Shown in pieces: positions 33,233 through 42,950 of a DNA stretch of 64,000 nt (position 1 is its first letter; every line of letters begins with the position of its first letter). Origin of the DNA: GWB2-37-7 sp942492835 (lineage in GTDB: Bacteria; Bacillota; Clostridia; Lutisporales; Lutisporaceae); assembly GCA_942492835.1 (NCBI GenBank), contig OW818645.1, positions 2,294,001 through 2,358,000 on the forward strand. Reading direction: 5' to 3'. Position numbers and translations under genes: made by a program. The notes beneath the pieces were generated by a model, which saw nothing but the letters and a program-made list of their open reading frames with translations, had not been told where the DNA came from and did not search any database.

Positions 33233-34255
33233 ATGTCTGGCACGTATACAAGAATAAAAAGACAAGAAATAAAGGAGCTTATAGAGTCTGAATATGGTTT
33301 AAAGGTTATAAATATGCACGAGGGGACTAAAGGAATATTAATATATACCCAAACTGGTATAAAGCTATTTAAAAAGGCTAAAAGAGATGAAGCTAAATTA
33401 CAGTTTGCGGCTTATGCATACGAGTACCTGACAGCTAAAGGCTTTGATAATATAAGTAGAATAAACAAAACTTTGTCAGGACAGTACGTTATAAGCTTTA
33501 ATAATAGTAAGTATTTACTTTTGGACTTTGTAAGAGGAAAGCTTATGGAGATAAAGACACCAAGCGATGCAGCAAAGGCAGCCAAAGCCTTAGCAATGCT
33601 GCATAAGGCAGGAGAAGGCTTTGTACCTGCACAAGGAAGCCATGCTAGAGTTGACTGGGGCAGGTGGATGGATAAGTTTAAGGCAAATGCAATAAACATA
33701 AAAAGATATCAAAAAAATCTACAAGACAAGAAAGAATTATCAAAATTCGATAAGCTGTATTTAAAATATTCAGAGGAATATTATCAGAAGATGTTTAATG
33801 CATACTTGACCCTTAGAAACTTTGGATACATGGAGAAGGTGCAGCAAGCTATGCTGCTAAATCAGCTTGCTCACAAGGAGTTTAGACGCCATTCCTTATT
33901 TATGACTGACAACAATGAGGTTTTCGTAAGCAATATGGAGAACTGTGCTTTTGATATAAGAGAGGTTGATATAGCAACCTTAATGGAAAGCTTATCAGGT
34001 AGAAACAAGGCAGAACAAGCAAGTGCAGCACTTAAAGCATACTCTGATATCATTAAGCTTGACAGAAGATCTATCAAGCTGATTCAAGGCTTTGTGCTTG
34101 AACCTAAGCGTTTTTATAAAGTGATTGAGAAGTATTATGGAAGGAAAAAGAACTTTACTGAGACAGAGCTGGTAAATAAGTTGGAACGTGCAATAAAGAA
34201 GGAAATCCGCAAGGCTGCAGTGCTTGAAGAATTAGAGGACTATAGGACATTATAA
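33233..34255 (+). CDS. CotS-like spore coat protein, degenerate kinase fold, copy 2
   Basis: 340-residue CotS paralogue with the same overall fold (ESEYGLKVINMHEGTKG N-lobe, LAMLHKAGEGF helix). The catalytic loop is eroded to AHKEFRRHS (no Asp after His-Lys, no Asn), and the DFD metal site reads SNMENCAFD. It can hardly be a phosphotransferase and is probably structural. It lies 35 bases after the small coiled-coil gene and 33 bases before copy 3, with AGGGATGATAGT before the ATG. Confidence 0.85.
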   Translation: MSGTYTRIKRQEIKELIESEYGLKVINMHEGTKGILIYTQTGIKLFKKAKRDEAKLQFAAYAYEYLTAKGFDNISRINKTLSGQYVISFNNSKYLLLDFVRGKLMEIKTPSDAAKAAKALAMLHKAGEGFVPAQGSHARVDWGRWMDKFKANAINIKRYQKNLQDKKELSKFDKLYLKYSEEYYQKMFNAYLTLRNFGYMEKVQQAMLLNQLAHKEFRRHSLFMTDNNEVFVSNMENCAFDIREVDIATLMESLSGRNKAEQASAALKAYSDIIKLDRRSIKLIQGFVLEPKRFYKVIEKYYGRKKNFTETELVNKLERAIKKEIRKAAVLEELEDYRTL

Positions 34256-34288
34256 AACTACAGTGGCTTTAAGGAAGTGGTGCATATA

Positions 34289-35347
34289 ATGAGTTTTGAA
34301 TTGTTTTTTGAAGAGGATAAGCAAAGAGAGAAGGAGCTTCTTGCTACTTATGATTTAGATGTGAAGTTTTTCAATAAGCTGGGAGTTAATATAAAGCAAA
34401 TAGTTCCAGAACGTGCCTGTTACCGTATAGAGACAAATAAGGGCTTTTTTTGCTTGAAGAAAATGAACTACTCTTTTTTGGATATATATCTTATGCAGGA
34501 AATGACTATTCATCTAAAGGAGCATGGCTTTAGCAATGTTTCAGAGATTGTGCGACAGCCTGATGGGGGGATACTTGTGCCCTATCTTGGCAGCGAATAC
34601 TATTTGACACATTGGATGGATGGCAGAGAAAGTGATTATTTAAATCTCGCTGACATTAAGCAAGCAGCAGAAGAATTGGCAAGGCTTCATTTAGCCTCGG
34701 AGGGATTTAGTACTAGGTTAAATACTAATACTAGAAGGCTTTTTAGACGATGGGAGGAAGGCTTTCTTCAAAAGCTAAGAGAAATAAGAGAATCTAAAAG
34801 GCTTGTTGCCACAGCTGCCAAGGAGAATGATAACCTACAGATTTTTGTAGATTATCTAAACAGCTGTGAGAAGGAAACAGAGAATGCAATTTCTCTGCTA
34901 GAAAGATCGAGTTATAACAAACTTTGTGCAAGAGATGAGAAACAGCATGGGTTCATACATCATGACTATGGATTATATAATATTATCCACACTTTTTCGG
35001 GAGAGACCTTTGTAGGAGAATTAGAAAATGTAGCATTTGATATTAGGGTGCATGATTTAGGACACTTTATATTCAAACTGATGCGCAGAAGAGGTTGGGA
35101 TATTGAAATAGCAATGAATATAATTAATTACTATAATGACATATTTAAACTAGAGAAAGAGGATTATGAAGCTTTGTGTGTATACCTTAGCTTACCTCAA
35201 GATTTTAAGCAGTTCCAAAAGCTTTACTATTCAGTTGAAAGTGATATAGAGGACTTAGAAGCATTAGAAAGGGTTAATATCAGCTCTGAGTATAGCACAG
35301 CCAGGAGAGAATTCCTTCAGGAATTGGAGAAAAATTCAAGAATGTAA
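34289..35347 (+). CDS. CotS-like spore coat protein, copy 3
   Basis: About 352-residue CotS paralogue. The catalytic loop is intact (FIHHDYGLYNI), but the metal site is GELENVAFD, where Glu replaces the first Asp of DFD, so it is half-eroded. The N-lobe CLKKMNYSF keeps a Lys. ATG 34289 is preferred over the GTG at 34277 because AAGGAAGTGG lies upstream at proper distance and the GTG has none. It follows copy 2 closely; a 254-base gap with phased GTGCA boxes separates it from copy 4. Confidence 0.87.
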   Translation: MSFELFFEEDKQREKELLATYDLDVKFFNKLGVNIKQIVPERACYRIETNKGFFCLKKMNYSFLDIYLMQEMTIHLKEHGFSNVSEIVRQPDGGILVPYLGSEYYLTHWMDGRESDYLNLADIKQAAEELARLHLASEGFSTRLNTNTRRLFRRWEEGFLQKLREIRESKRLVATAAKENDNLQIFVDYLNSCEKETENAISLLERSSYNKLCARDEKQHGFIHHDYGLYNIIHTFSGETFVGELENVAFDIRVHDLGHFIFKLMRRRGWDIEIAMNIINYYNDIFKLEKEDYEALCVYLSLPQDFKQFQKLYYSVESDIEDLEALERVNISSEYSTARREFLQELEKNSRM

Positions 35348-35382
35348 TTAATTTAGCAGGACAAATTCCGACAAAATTCTCC

Positions 35383-35414
35383 TTATGCACAGCTTGTGCA
35401 CAATTTGTGCATAA
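35383..35414. promoter_or_regulatory. Three phased TTRTGCAYAA boxes
   Basis: In 32 bases there are three related 10-bp boxes at exact 11-base steps: TTATGCACAG (35383), TTGTGCACAA (35394, a perfect palindrome) and TTGTGCATAA (35405). The outer two are inverted relative to each other, and the middle one fits both. One-helical-turn spacing suggests cooperative protein binding upstream of cotS copy 4. The outer boxes also fit the DnaA box consensus. Confidence 0.45.
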
Positions 35415-35601
35415 GCTTATATTCTGTGTGGACAAAAGATAGGACTTTTTTACTATAGACACTCGAATATGCGGAGTTAGTGATTCATATATTATATTAA
35501 TTGATTGTGCGTATGTAGGTGTAAGCCTTATATATCAAGGACTTTATGAAAATGTAAATTTGTAGGTGCCAATATGAATATTAACTAGCGAGGTGTAAAC
35601 T

Positions 35602-36591
35602 ATGCAAATTGAAGCTGTTGCAAGGGAATTCAACTTTAAAGTAATCAGCTATAAACCTCTAAGAGCTGTGTATATCGCCGAAACGGACAAAGGTCCTATT
35701 GTAATAAAGGAAACAGATAGAGAACCTGATAAGCTTCTTTATATCCATGGCATGAAGGAATATTTACATGAAAAAGGCTTTGATGCCCTAGATAGATATC
35801 TAATAGCTGACAATGGATTGCCTTTTACATTGCAGGATAATAGGTTGTTTATTGTAGAGAAATATATAGATGGGAGAGAGTGCAGTTTTACAAATCCCTT
35901 TGATAGAGAAGCGGCAGTAGTAGCCTTAGCAGAGCTTCATAAGAAGGGAAAGGGATATATTGCACCTACTGGGGCGTTTAAGCGTGAGAACTATGGCAGG
36001 TGGGACAGTACATATCTAAGGAAGATAGAGTATCTATTAGAGCTAAAAGAAATTATTAAAGAAAAAAAGGACAGGGATTTCTTTGATAAGCTGTATCTAG
36101 AGGATGTAGACTTTATGATAGAAATGGCATGGCAGGCATATGATACTCTAGGTTGTTCAAATTATCAGGAGATTAGTAAAATAGCAAGGAAAGAGAACTG
36201 GATTTGTCATCATGATTACACCTATCACAACATAATAATTACAAAGGATTTAGGAGTAAGCATAATTGATTTTGATTACAGCTGTCATGAGCTTCCTATA
36301 TATGATCTTGCAAACTATATACTAAAGGTATTAAAAAGGTTCAGCTTTGATATTGATATAGCTATTAGAATTCTAGATATATATGACAAAATTATAGATA
36401 TAAGTAAATATGATTTAATGATAATGCTGGCAATTTTTGAGTTTCCTCAAAGATTTTGGAGGATAGCAGAACGATATTATGAGAAAAAAACAGATTGGTC
36501 GCAGGAAGACTTTGTAAGCAAATATGATGATGTACATTTTTTCAAGGAATATATAAAGGATTTCATCAAGGATTTTCGGAAATTAATATGA
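35602..36591 (+). CDS. CotS-family spore coat protein (kinase-like), copy 4
   Basis: 329-residue CotS paralogue with intact catalytic motifs: CHHDYTYHN and IIDFDYS, and a Lys in IVIKETDREP. It resembles copy 1 more than copies 2 and 3 at these sites. It is set apart by a 254-base region with the phased box cluster, so it probably has its own promoter. GCGAGGTGTAAAC precedes the ATG. A terminator follows about 70 bases after the stop. Confidence 0.9.
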   Translation: MQIEAVAREFNFKVISYKPLRAVYIAETDKGPIVIKETDREPDKLLYIHGMKEYLHEKGFDALDRYLIADNGLPFTLQDNRLFIVEKYIDGRECSFTNPFDREAAVVALAELHKKGKGYIAPTGAFKRENYGRWDSTYLRKIEYLLELKEIIKEKKDRDFFDKLYLEDVDFMIEMAWQAYDTLGCSNYQEISKIARKENWICHHDYTYHNIIITKDLGVSIIDFDYSCHELPIYDLANYILKVLKRFSFDIDIAIRILDIYDKIIDISKYDLMIMLAIFEFPQRFWRIAERYYEKKTDWSQEDFVSKYDDVHFFKEYIKDFIKDFRKLI

Positions 36592-36661
36592 TATGCAGGA
36601 TATCTTCTAAGACTTCAACAACACTCAATTAAAGCTTTAAATTATTAAATTGCATATCTGA

Positions 36662-36720
36662 AGAGTACTTCCATGAACCAGAGCCCTGTATACGGTTCAT
36701 AGAGGCACTCTATTTTTTTT
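36662..36720 (+). terminator. Rho-independent terminator after the cotS cluster
   Basis: Nested stem (AGAGT/ACTCT outside, ATGAACC/GGTTCAT inside) followed by eight T residues at 36713-36720. Confidence 0.75.
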
Positions 36721-36970
36721 GCTGCTTTGTATGAGCAACTGCATAAGTTATGTAAATATTTACAAATACTTAAAATTTTCATGTATTAATCTGCTTAAAG
36801 TATATATTTTAACTTATTTGAATATAGAAGGATATTCGGATATCAAATGGTAATAGGAGGGATTTGTTGTAATTTATAGAATATAGAAATAAAATGGTAA
36901 TTGTTATTACATAATATTTCATTTAAAGACTACTTATACAGATTCTTAAATATACGAGGTGAACTAATAA
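36721..36970. other. Upstream region of the oligopeptide ABC operon
   Basis: AT-rich gap with no gene. It should hold the operon promoter, but I see no clear -35/-10 pair. An AGGAGGG near 36855 is followed by TTG and an immediate stop, so it starts no gene. Confidence 0.3.
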
Positions 36971-37963
36971 ATGGAAAAAATAATAGAAATTAATAACCTA
37001 AAAAAGCATTTTGAAGTAAATTCATCCTTTGGTTTCAAAACAAACTACGTCAAAGCTGTTGATGGGGTATCCTTTGATATATATGAGGGTGAAACATTAG
37101 GTCTTGTTGGAGAAAGTGGATGTGGAAAAACAACAACAGGAAGACTTATATTAAGACTTATTAAACCTACAGCAGGAGAAATTTTACTCAATGGGAAAAA
37201 TATCAATAACATTTCTGAAAGACAATTCCGTCATATAAGAAAGGATATTCAAGTCGTATTCCAAAATCCTTATTCTGCATTAGATCCAAAGCTTACCATT
37301 GTCGATATATTATCCGAACCACTGGCAAAGCATAAAATAGTATCAAAATATCAGTATGAGAAGGAAGCAAAAAGATTACTTGATATGGTAGGCTTAAGCA
37401 GTAGTGACATGAATAGATTTCCACATGAATTCAGTGGTGGACAGAGACAAAGAATAGGCATTGCAAGAGCTATTGCAACTAAACCTAAATTTATTATATG
37501 TGATGAGCCTGTATCGGCATTAGATGTGTCAGTGCAGTCGCAAATATTGAATTTACTTGCAAATCTGCAAAAAGAGCTTAACATTTCTTATCTATTTATA
37601 GCTCATGGACTAAATGTAATAAGACATATGTCAAAAAGAGTAGGAGTAATGTATCTTGGGAAAATAGTAGAAATAGGACAAGCTGAGGATATATTCAACA
37701 AGCCTATGCATCCATATACGAAGGCATTGCTTGAAGCAGCTCCCATACCCGATCCTTTTATCAAAAGAGAAAGAAAAATATTAGAAGGAGAGGTTCCTAG
37801 TGCGATTTCTCCTCCATTAGGCTGCGCATTTCATCCACGCTGTGAGTATGCAATGGATATATGCAAGAAGGAAACACCTAGCTTAAAAGACTATCAAGAG
37901 CGACATACTGTTGCATGTCATTTACTAGAAGATAAAATGCCTATGGAGGTGCAACATGAATAA
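36971..37963 (+). CDS. Oligopeptide/dipeptide ABC transporter ATP-binding protein (OppF-like)
   Basis: 330-residue ATPase of a peptide-type ABC importer. Walker A GESGCGKTTTGRLIL, signature SGGQRQRIGIARAI, Walker B FIICDEPVSALDVSVQ, and the C-terminal peptide-transporter extension with cysteines (GCAFHPRCEYAMDIC). First gene of an operon that runs OppF, OppB, OppC-fusion, OppD with 4-8-base overlaps. Notably, no extracellular binding protein gene is present in the operon. ATG 36971 follows ACGAGGTGAAC. Confidence 0.92.
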   Translation: MEKIIEINNLKKHFEVNSSFGFKTNYVKAVDGVSFDIYEGETLGLVGESGCGKTTTGRLILRLIKPTAGEILLNGKNINNISERQFRHIRKDIQVVFQNPYSALDPKLTIVDILSEPLAKHKIVSKYQYEKEAKRLLDMVGLSSSDMNRFPHEFSGGQRQRIGIARAIATKPKFIICDEPVSALDVSVQSQILNLLANLQKELNISYLFIAHGLNVIRHMSKRVGVMYLGKIVEIGQAEDIFNKPMHPYTKALLEAAPIPDPFIKRERKILEGEVPSAISPPLGCAFHPRCEYAMDICKKETPSLKDYQERHTVACHLLEDKMPMEVQHE

Positions 37964-38867
37964 AGGAGTAAAAGGGATTATAAAAAGGATAATATCTTCT
38001 GCTATTATTTTTATAACCTTTATATATATTACTATATCAATTAGTTATTCCAATGCGTTGCTTTCAATTTATGTGGTAAATAATAAAATAAAGCTAAGTG
38101 GTCCTACAAAAGAAGCTATGAGCACAATAAATCAAAAATTTATATCCTTGCTTAAATTTAATTTAGGTATTGCTTATGATAATAGGCAACTAAGTGAAAT
38201 AATCATGCCTTATGTAATTAAAAGTATAGAGCTTTTGATAATAGGAGTATTGCTTGGACTAATTATAGGTGTATTAAAGGGTATCATAGACAGCAGGAGA
38301 AACAACAAGAATACGAGTTTTAAGCTGTTATTGTCAATTATACCATTATCCTTACCTGATATACTTATAATTGCTATATTGCAGTATTTTGCTATATGGC
38401 TTAGTAAACATGGTATAAAGGTATTAAAGGTTGCAGGATCAGGAAGCGTTTATCATCTCATATTGCCTGTGGTTGCTCTTGCACTTCCCTGTGCATGTTA
38501 TATAGCTAGAATTACAGCTATGTCAATTGAAGAATGCTATAAAAATGAATATGTAAAAATTGCGTTGGGTAAAGGCTGCTCATCTAGAAGAATATTATGG
38601 AATCATGTAATGAGAAATGTTTTAGGAGTTATTTTTAAAAGCTTATCCAATATTACAGCAATGATTATATGTAATTTGATTATTGTAGAATATTTGTTTT
38701 CGTATTCGGGACTAACAAAGCTACTTATAGAAATGAATAAAAATAGGGATATGAATTCTATTATGTCTATTATTGTAGTAATTGGAATAGTTTATTTCGT
38801 ACTTGATATTTTATTCAATTCTTTAAGATTATTCATAAATGGACGACAAAAGGAGGCGGTAATATGA
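37956..38867 (+). CDS. Peptide ABC transporter permease (OppB-like)
   Basis: 303-residue membrane subunit with about six helices. The N-terminal helix is followed by an extracytoplasmic loop. The EAA loop lies at EECYKNEYVKIALGKGCSSRRILWNHVMRN, which docks with the ATPases. Its ATG overlaps the OppF stop in ATGAATAA (8 bases), and GGAGGTG precedes it. It is somewhat divergent from canonical OppB, in keeping with the unusual partner encoded next. Substrate not known. Confidence 0.85.
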   Translation: MNKGVKGIIKRIISSAIIFITFIYITISISYSNALLSIYVVNNKIKLSGPTKEAMSTINQKFISLLKFNLGIAYDNRQLSEIIMPYVIKSIELLIIGVLLGLIIGVLKGIIDSRRNNKNTSFKLLLSIIPLSLPDILIIAILQYFAIWLSKHGIKVLKVAGSGSVYHLILPVVALALPCACYIARITAMSIEECYKNEYVKIALGKGCSSRRILWNHVMRNVLGVIFKSLSNITAMIICNLIIVEYLFSYSGLTKLLIEMNKNRDMNSIMSIIVVIGIVYFVLDILFNSLRLFINGRQKEAVI

Positions 38868-41149
38868 GAAAAATAAATTATTTATTATTAATAGGTACTT
38901 TCATATTACTTTTTTTAACAATAATGAGTATATTTCCTCAATGGTTTACTGATATTGATCCCTATGGGAAGCAATATGAAAGATTAACATATCAAGAAGG
39001 AAAATTCAAGGGTTCAACGCCTCCAATAGCTCCATGTGAGGAATTTCCATTGGGAACAGATGCTATGGGAAGGGATATGAAGAGCTTAATAATATATGGC
39101 TGTAGAACCACCTTATCAATGGCTTTGCTTATCGCATTCGGAAGACTTCTAATAGCGTTACCAATATCTCTAATGGCGGCTTATAAGAATAAATTTGCAG
39201 TATGGCTTATTAAAGAATTTAATATAGTATTTAGTGCTTTTCCATTAATTATTATATGTGTATTTTTTGGACGAACAAATATAACCGCTTCACTATTTGT
39301 TAATAATATGACTCCAGTAATAATTATGTTAATAATTTTGGGATGGGGCAAACTAGCAAACATTATTACTCAAAAAGTAAGTGATATCTTAGACCAAGAT
39401 TTCATTGAAGGAGAAGTTTCAATAGGTAAAAATAAATTAGAAATTGCATTACAAAATATATTGCCACACCTTATACCAAATACTATTGTTATGGTATTTC
39501 TAGAGGTAGCTTTCATATTAGTGTCATTGGCTCAAATTGGTGTTTTACGCACTATTGTTAGTCCTACGGGTTTTGTCAATGCAAATGGTGGTATGAGTAC
39601 TCCTTTAGAATTTGACTGGCCAAGTTTATTCGTTTTTTCCTATTATTTATTCGACACAAATAGAACATGGCTAATATTATATCCTGCATTAGCTTTTGCT
39701 ACCAGCATAATAGGCTTTAATCTATTTGGTGAAGGTTTAAGAATTGAGTTTGAAAAGAAAAATTCTAAGGTTATAACAATTATAAAGAAAATACCAGCTA
39801 TTTTATCACCAGTAAGATTTATACATCAGATTAAGAATTTTAACGAATATAGAAGCCCTGTTATTAAAAAGGCAATAACAATAGTATTAATACTTGCAGT
39901 TCTAGCAATTCCTAATTCTCAAAACTTGTATAAGCTTGATGCGCAAAATGCATTTAGTGAGATAGAAGAGTTAAAATCAAAAGAAACAAATTCTATTGAT
40001 TTTGAAATTAACTATGCAAATACACTATCGCAAAAGCTTAAAGAGTATGGGGTACTATCTTTTAATAATATATATTTACATAAATTTATGGGAGAAGAAA
40101 AGCAAATAACATATTCCAGTATCAGTGTTAGTTACGATAAAAAAAACATTGAATTAGAATATAAGTCTGATTATTGGATTCAAGAATATACACCATTAAG
40201 TGGTATTTATGATTTGGAAATAATTAAGCCTGATCAAATTAGAAATATTACTGAGGAGAGGGCAAAAGAATTACATGATAAAGTTGTAGGAGTTGATTAT
40301 AGAGGATTTAAACTTGATAATGTTGCTATGACGATAATGTATTTATTAAGTGATATTAATCCAAAGGGAATTTTAGCAATATATCCTAAAGATGTTGGAT
40401 TCGATAAAACTGAAACAAAGCTAAGCTCATTTGGGACTAATTTGATTAATATTCAATCAGAAAAAGATGAGGAATTGTTAGATATAAGTAAAGGCAAGAT
40501 AAATATTAAGGTGCAGGATGGGATAAGAGAAGGAGTTAATGTATTGGGCTATATCCCTAGCTGTGACGAGAAGCTGAAGGATGAATATATAGTTATAGGC
40601 TGTCCAGTAAATTATCTTCAAAACAGTACAGAAGAATATAGAACCTCAGAAATAGGAGGGACTTCATTAGCATTAGAAATAGCTGAAGCTATACAGAAAT
40701 ATGGAATAAAACCAAAGAGAACAATAGTCTTTGCATTCTGGGGTGGTGATAAGGAAGCAGGAAGAGGTTCATTGGATTTTGTTAAAAAGTATTTTAAGAA
40801 AACAGATAAGACTGCTTTTTATATAGATTTAAAAGACCTTACAAATATGCAGACTAATGATCTTTTGGTAGATACCTCTCAGATAATGCCCAAAAATAAA
40901 ATAGGTCAAGAGTACATAAAAATTCTAAAAAAATATGCTAATATCAATAATATAAAACTAAACTACGGAAGTATAGAATCACCCTATGCAAAGGATTTTT
41001 ATGATACAAATAGACAAGCTATGGTAATAAGCAGCAGTAGGAAGGGCTATTTGTATGACCAATTATATAAGGATAATGACCAAATAAACCAAGAAAAATT
41101 CAGCAAAGCTGCGCAGATGATTGTGCGCCACGAAGGCGTGTCCAAGTAG
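38864..41149 (+). CDS. OppC-like permease fused to a degenerate M28 peptidase domain; interrupted by a group II intron
   Basis: Residues 1-300 are an OppC-type permease (FPLGTDAMGRDMKS near the N-terminus, EAA loop FIEGEVSIGKNKLEIALQNI). A further hydrophobic helix near 345-365 leads to a ~390-residue outer domain. Its end resembles an M28 aminopeptidase (KPKRTIVFAFWGG, then GRGSLDF), but the metal ligands are missing: VIGCPVNY replaces the expected GAHYDS, and GGDKEAGRGS (627-636) replaces GGEEEGLLGS. The gene is split: codon 753 ends at 41122, where intron sequence GTGCGCC begins, and the last eight residues plus stop up to 41149 are intron. Splicing out 41123-42990 adds 15 codons (FNTIVEMALGG and on) and a stop at 43038 that overlaps the OppD start by 8 bases. 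Confidence 0.85.
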   Translation: MRKINYLLLIGTFILLFLTIMSIFPQWFTDIDPYGKQYERLTYQEGKFKGSTPPIAPCEEFPLGTDAMGRDMKSLIIYGCRTTLSMALLIAFGRLLIALPISLMAAYKNKFAVWLIKEFNIVFSAFPLIIICVFFGRTNITASLFVNNMTPVIIMLIILGWGKLANIITQKVSDILDQDFIEGEVSIGKNKLEIALQNILPHLIPNTIVMVFLEVAFILVSLAQIGVLRTIVSPTGFVNANGGMSTPLEFDWPSLFVFSYYLFDTNRTWLILYPALAFATSIIGFNLFGEGLRIEFEKKNSKVITIIKKIPAILSPVRFIHQIKNFNEYRSPVIKKAITIVLILAVLAIPNSQNLYKLDAQNAFSEIEELKSKETNSIDFEINYANTLSQKLKEYGVLSFNNIYLHKFMGEEKQITYSSISVSYDKKNIELEYKSDYWIQEYTPLSGIYDLEIIKPDQIRNITEERAKELHDKVVGVDYRGFKLDNVAMTIMYLLSDINPKGILAIYPKDVGFDKTETKLSSFGTNLINIQSEKDEELLDISKGKINIKVQDGIREGVNVLGYIPSCDEKLKDEYIVIGCPVNYLQNSTEEYRTSEIGGTSLALEIAEAIQKYGIKPKRTIVFAFWGGDKEAGRGSLDFVKKYFKKTDKTAFYIDLKDLTNMQTNDLLVDTSQIMPKNKIGQEYIKILKKYANINNIKLNYGSIESPYAKDFYDTNRQAMVISSSRKGYLYDQLYKDNDQINQEKFSKAAQMIVRHEGVSK

Positions 41150-41668
41150 CATAACTACTTGAAGACAGCCATGCTGTACAGATGATGGCGGTGGGCCCGC
41201 CGAAATCGCCATGCAGGTGGAGGTTTCAAACTACCTTAAGGTGCTGTGGTGAAAAGCCATGGTATTGAGCGTTAAGGAAAAGGCAGTGATAAAACTGTCA
41301 AGTGCGTATTATGGAGATGAATGAAAAGTGAACCACTTACGAAAATGTCGAAAGCGTAGAGATTCCATCAAAACCAGGGGGTAGTCGTTAATCTGGGATA
41401 AGTCTAGGGGAAACCTGTTTACTGCCTAGATGGTGGGCGGCATAAAGGTGGCATGAACTTAATACAGGCGTCTGTACGGAACGTGGGAACCCACGGGCTG
41501 ATGTTAAGGGAGTATATCAAGCGGAAGAACCGTAAGATAAGAGTACCAATGCAGTCATGGGGGCAGATTGGGTTGTAGTAGTGATGAAATTTCTGTAATG
41601 GGAATGGAGCGAAGAACCCGAATTATTCAGTTTCAAGAATAAGTCAACTTTGAAAGGAGGAGGAACTT

Positions 41669-42913
41669 ATGCAAGAAACAAAGCCATACAGTATTTCCAA
41701 AAGAGCAGTAATTACTGCTTATGAAAGAGTGAAAGCAAACAAGGGAACGTATGGAGTTGATGAGCAGTCTATTGAGGATTTTGAGAGAAAGCTTAATAAT
41801 AATCTCTATAAGATTTGGAATAGAATGTCGTCAGGAAGTTATTTCCCGAAACCTGTAAAAGCAGTAGCAATTCCAAAGAAGAATGGCGGAACTCGTATTT
41901 TAGGAATACCCACAGTAGAGGACAGGATAGCGCAGATGGTGGCGAAGTTATACTTTGAGCCATGCGTGGAACTGATATTTTACGAAGATTCCTATGGATA
42001 TAGACCGAATAAATCAGCAATACAGGCAATAGAAGTAACAAGGACGAGGTGTTGGAGAAAAGACTGGGTTTTAGAGTTTGATATAAAGGGTCTATTTGAT
42101 AACATCAGACATGATTACTTAATAGAAATGGTAAAACACCACACAAAAGAAGAATGGATTCTTCTTTATGTACAAAGGTGGTTAACTGCACCGTTTCAAA
42201 TAGAGGATGGAACGATTGTTCCAAGAACTTCAGGAACGCCACAAGGTGGGGTAATTAGTCCTGTACTTGCCAATCTATTTTTACACTATGTATTTGATGA
42301 TTTTATGGCGAAAGAGTTTCCAACTATACCGTGGGCAAGATATGCGGATGATGGAATTGCACACTGTGCGTCTCTTAAACAGGCGAAATACTTGCAACGC
42401 AGGCTACAGGAACGATTTGAGTGTTTTGGGTTAGAATTAAATTTAGATAAGACAAGAATTGTATATTGTAAAGATGATGACCGAATAGGAAATCATGAAT
42501 ACACCTCTTTTGATTTTCTGGGATATACATTCAGACCAAGACACGCAAAGAATAAATATGGAAAGTTCTTCACTAACTTTTTGCCAGCAATGGGAGAAAA
42601 GGCAAAGAAATCCATAAGAAAAGTAGTTCGAAAGTGGAAGTTGCAGTTGAAACCGGATAAGGACTTAGTGGACATAGCAAATATGTTCAATAGCCAAATC
42701 CAGGGATGGATTAATTACTACACGCATTTTTATAAATCAGAGATATATGAAGTTTTAAGGTATATTAATGGACGTCTTGTTTACTGGGTTCGCAGAAAAT
42801 ACAAGAATCGGAATTCAAGACAAAGAGCCGAATATTGGCTTGGAGAAATAGCAAAGCGTGATAGAAAACTGTTTGCACACTGGAAATTTGGGATACTACC
42901 AACGGCTGAATAG
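41669..42913 (+). CDS. ltrA: Group II intron reverse transcriptase/maturase (LtrA-like)
   Basis: 414-residue intron-encoded protein with the RT core (IPKKNGGTRILGIPTVEDRIAQ, FDIKGLFDNI, SGTPQGGVISPVLANLFLHY, RYADDGIAH with the YADD catalytic pair) and a C-terminal maturase/thumb domain (GWINYYTHFYKSEIYEVLRYINGRL). It has no HNH endonuclease domain, so mobility would depend on nicked or single-stranded targets. AAAGGAGGAGG precedes the ATG. The reading frame is intact, so the intron may be active. It aids splicing of its host intron and reverse-splices it into DNA. Confidence 0.95.
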   Translation: MQETKPYSISKRAVITAYERVKANKGTYGVDEQSIEDFERKLNNNLYKIWNRMSSGSYFPKPVKAVAIPKKNGGTRILGIPTVEDRIAQMVAKLYFEPCVELIFYEDSYGYRPNKSAIQAIEVTRTRCWRKDWVLEFDIKGLFDNIRHDYLIEMVKHHTKEEWILLYVQRWLTAPFQIEDGTIVPRTSGTPQGGVISPVLANLFLHYVFDDFMAKEFPTIPWARYADDGIAHCASLKQAKYLQRRLQERFECFGLELNLDKTRIVYCKDDDRIGNHEYTSFDFLGYTFRPRHAKNKYGKFFTNFLPAMGEKAKKSIRKVVRKWKLQLKPDKDLVDIANMFNSQIQGWINYYTHFYKSEIYEVLRYINGRLVYWVRRKYKNRNSRQRAEYWLGEIAKRDRKLFAHWKFGILPTAE

Positions 42914-42916
42914 TGG

Positions 42917-42950
42917 GAGCTGTATGAGCTGAGAGGTTCACGTACAGTTC
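42917..42950 (+). ncRNA. Group II intron domain V
   Basis: A 34-base hairpin starting GAGCTGTATGAGC and ending CGTACAGTTC, directly after the maturase stop, has the length and catalytic-domain sequence of domain V. Confidence 0.88.

Noticed and set aside
35383..35414. DnaA-box pair as a replication origin
   Set aside because: Only two or three boxes, no dnaA, dnaN or AT-rich unwinding repeats nearby, and the 11-base phasing fits an operator better.
37956..38867. OppB-like gene as a degenerate pseudogene because of weak similarity
   Set aside because: The frame, EAA loop, overlaps and ribosome site are all intact, so it is more likely a divergent functional subunit.
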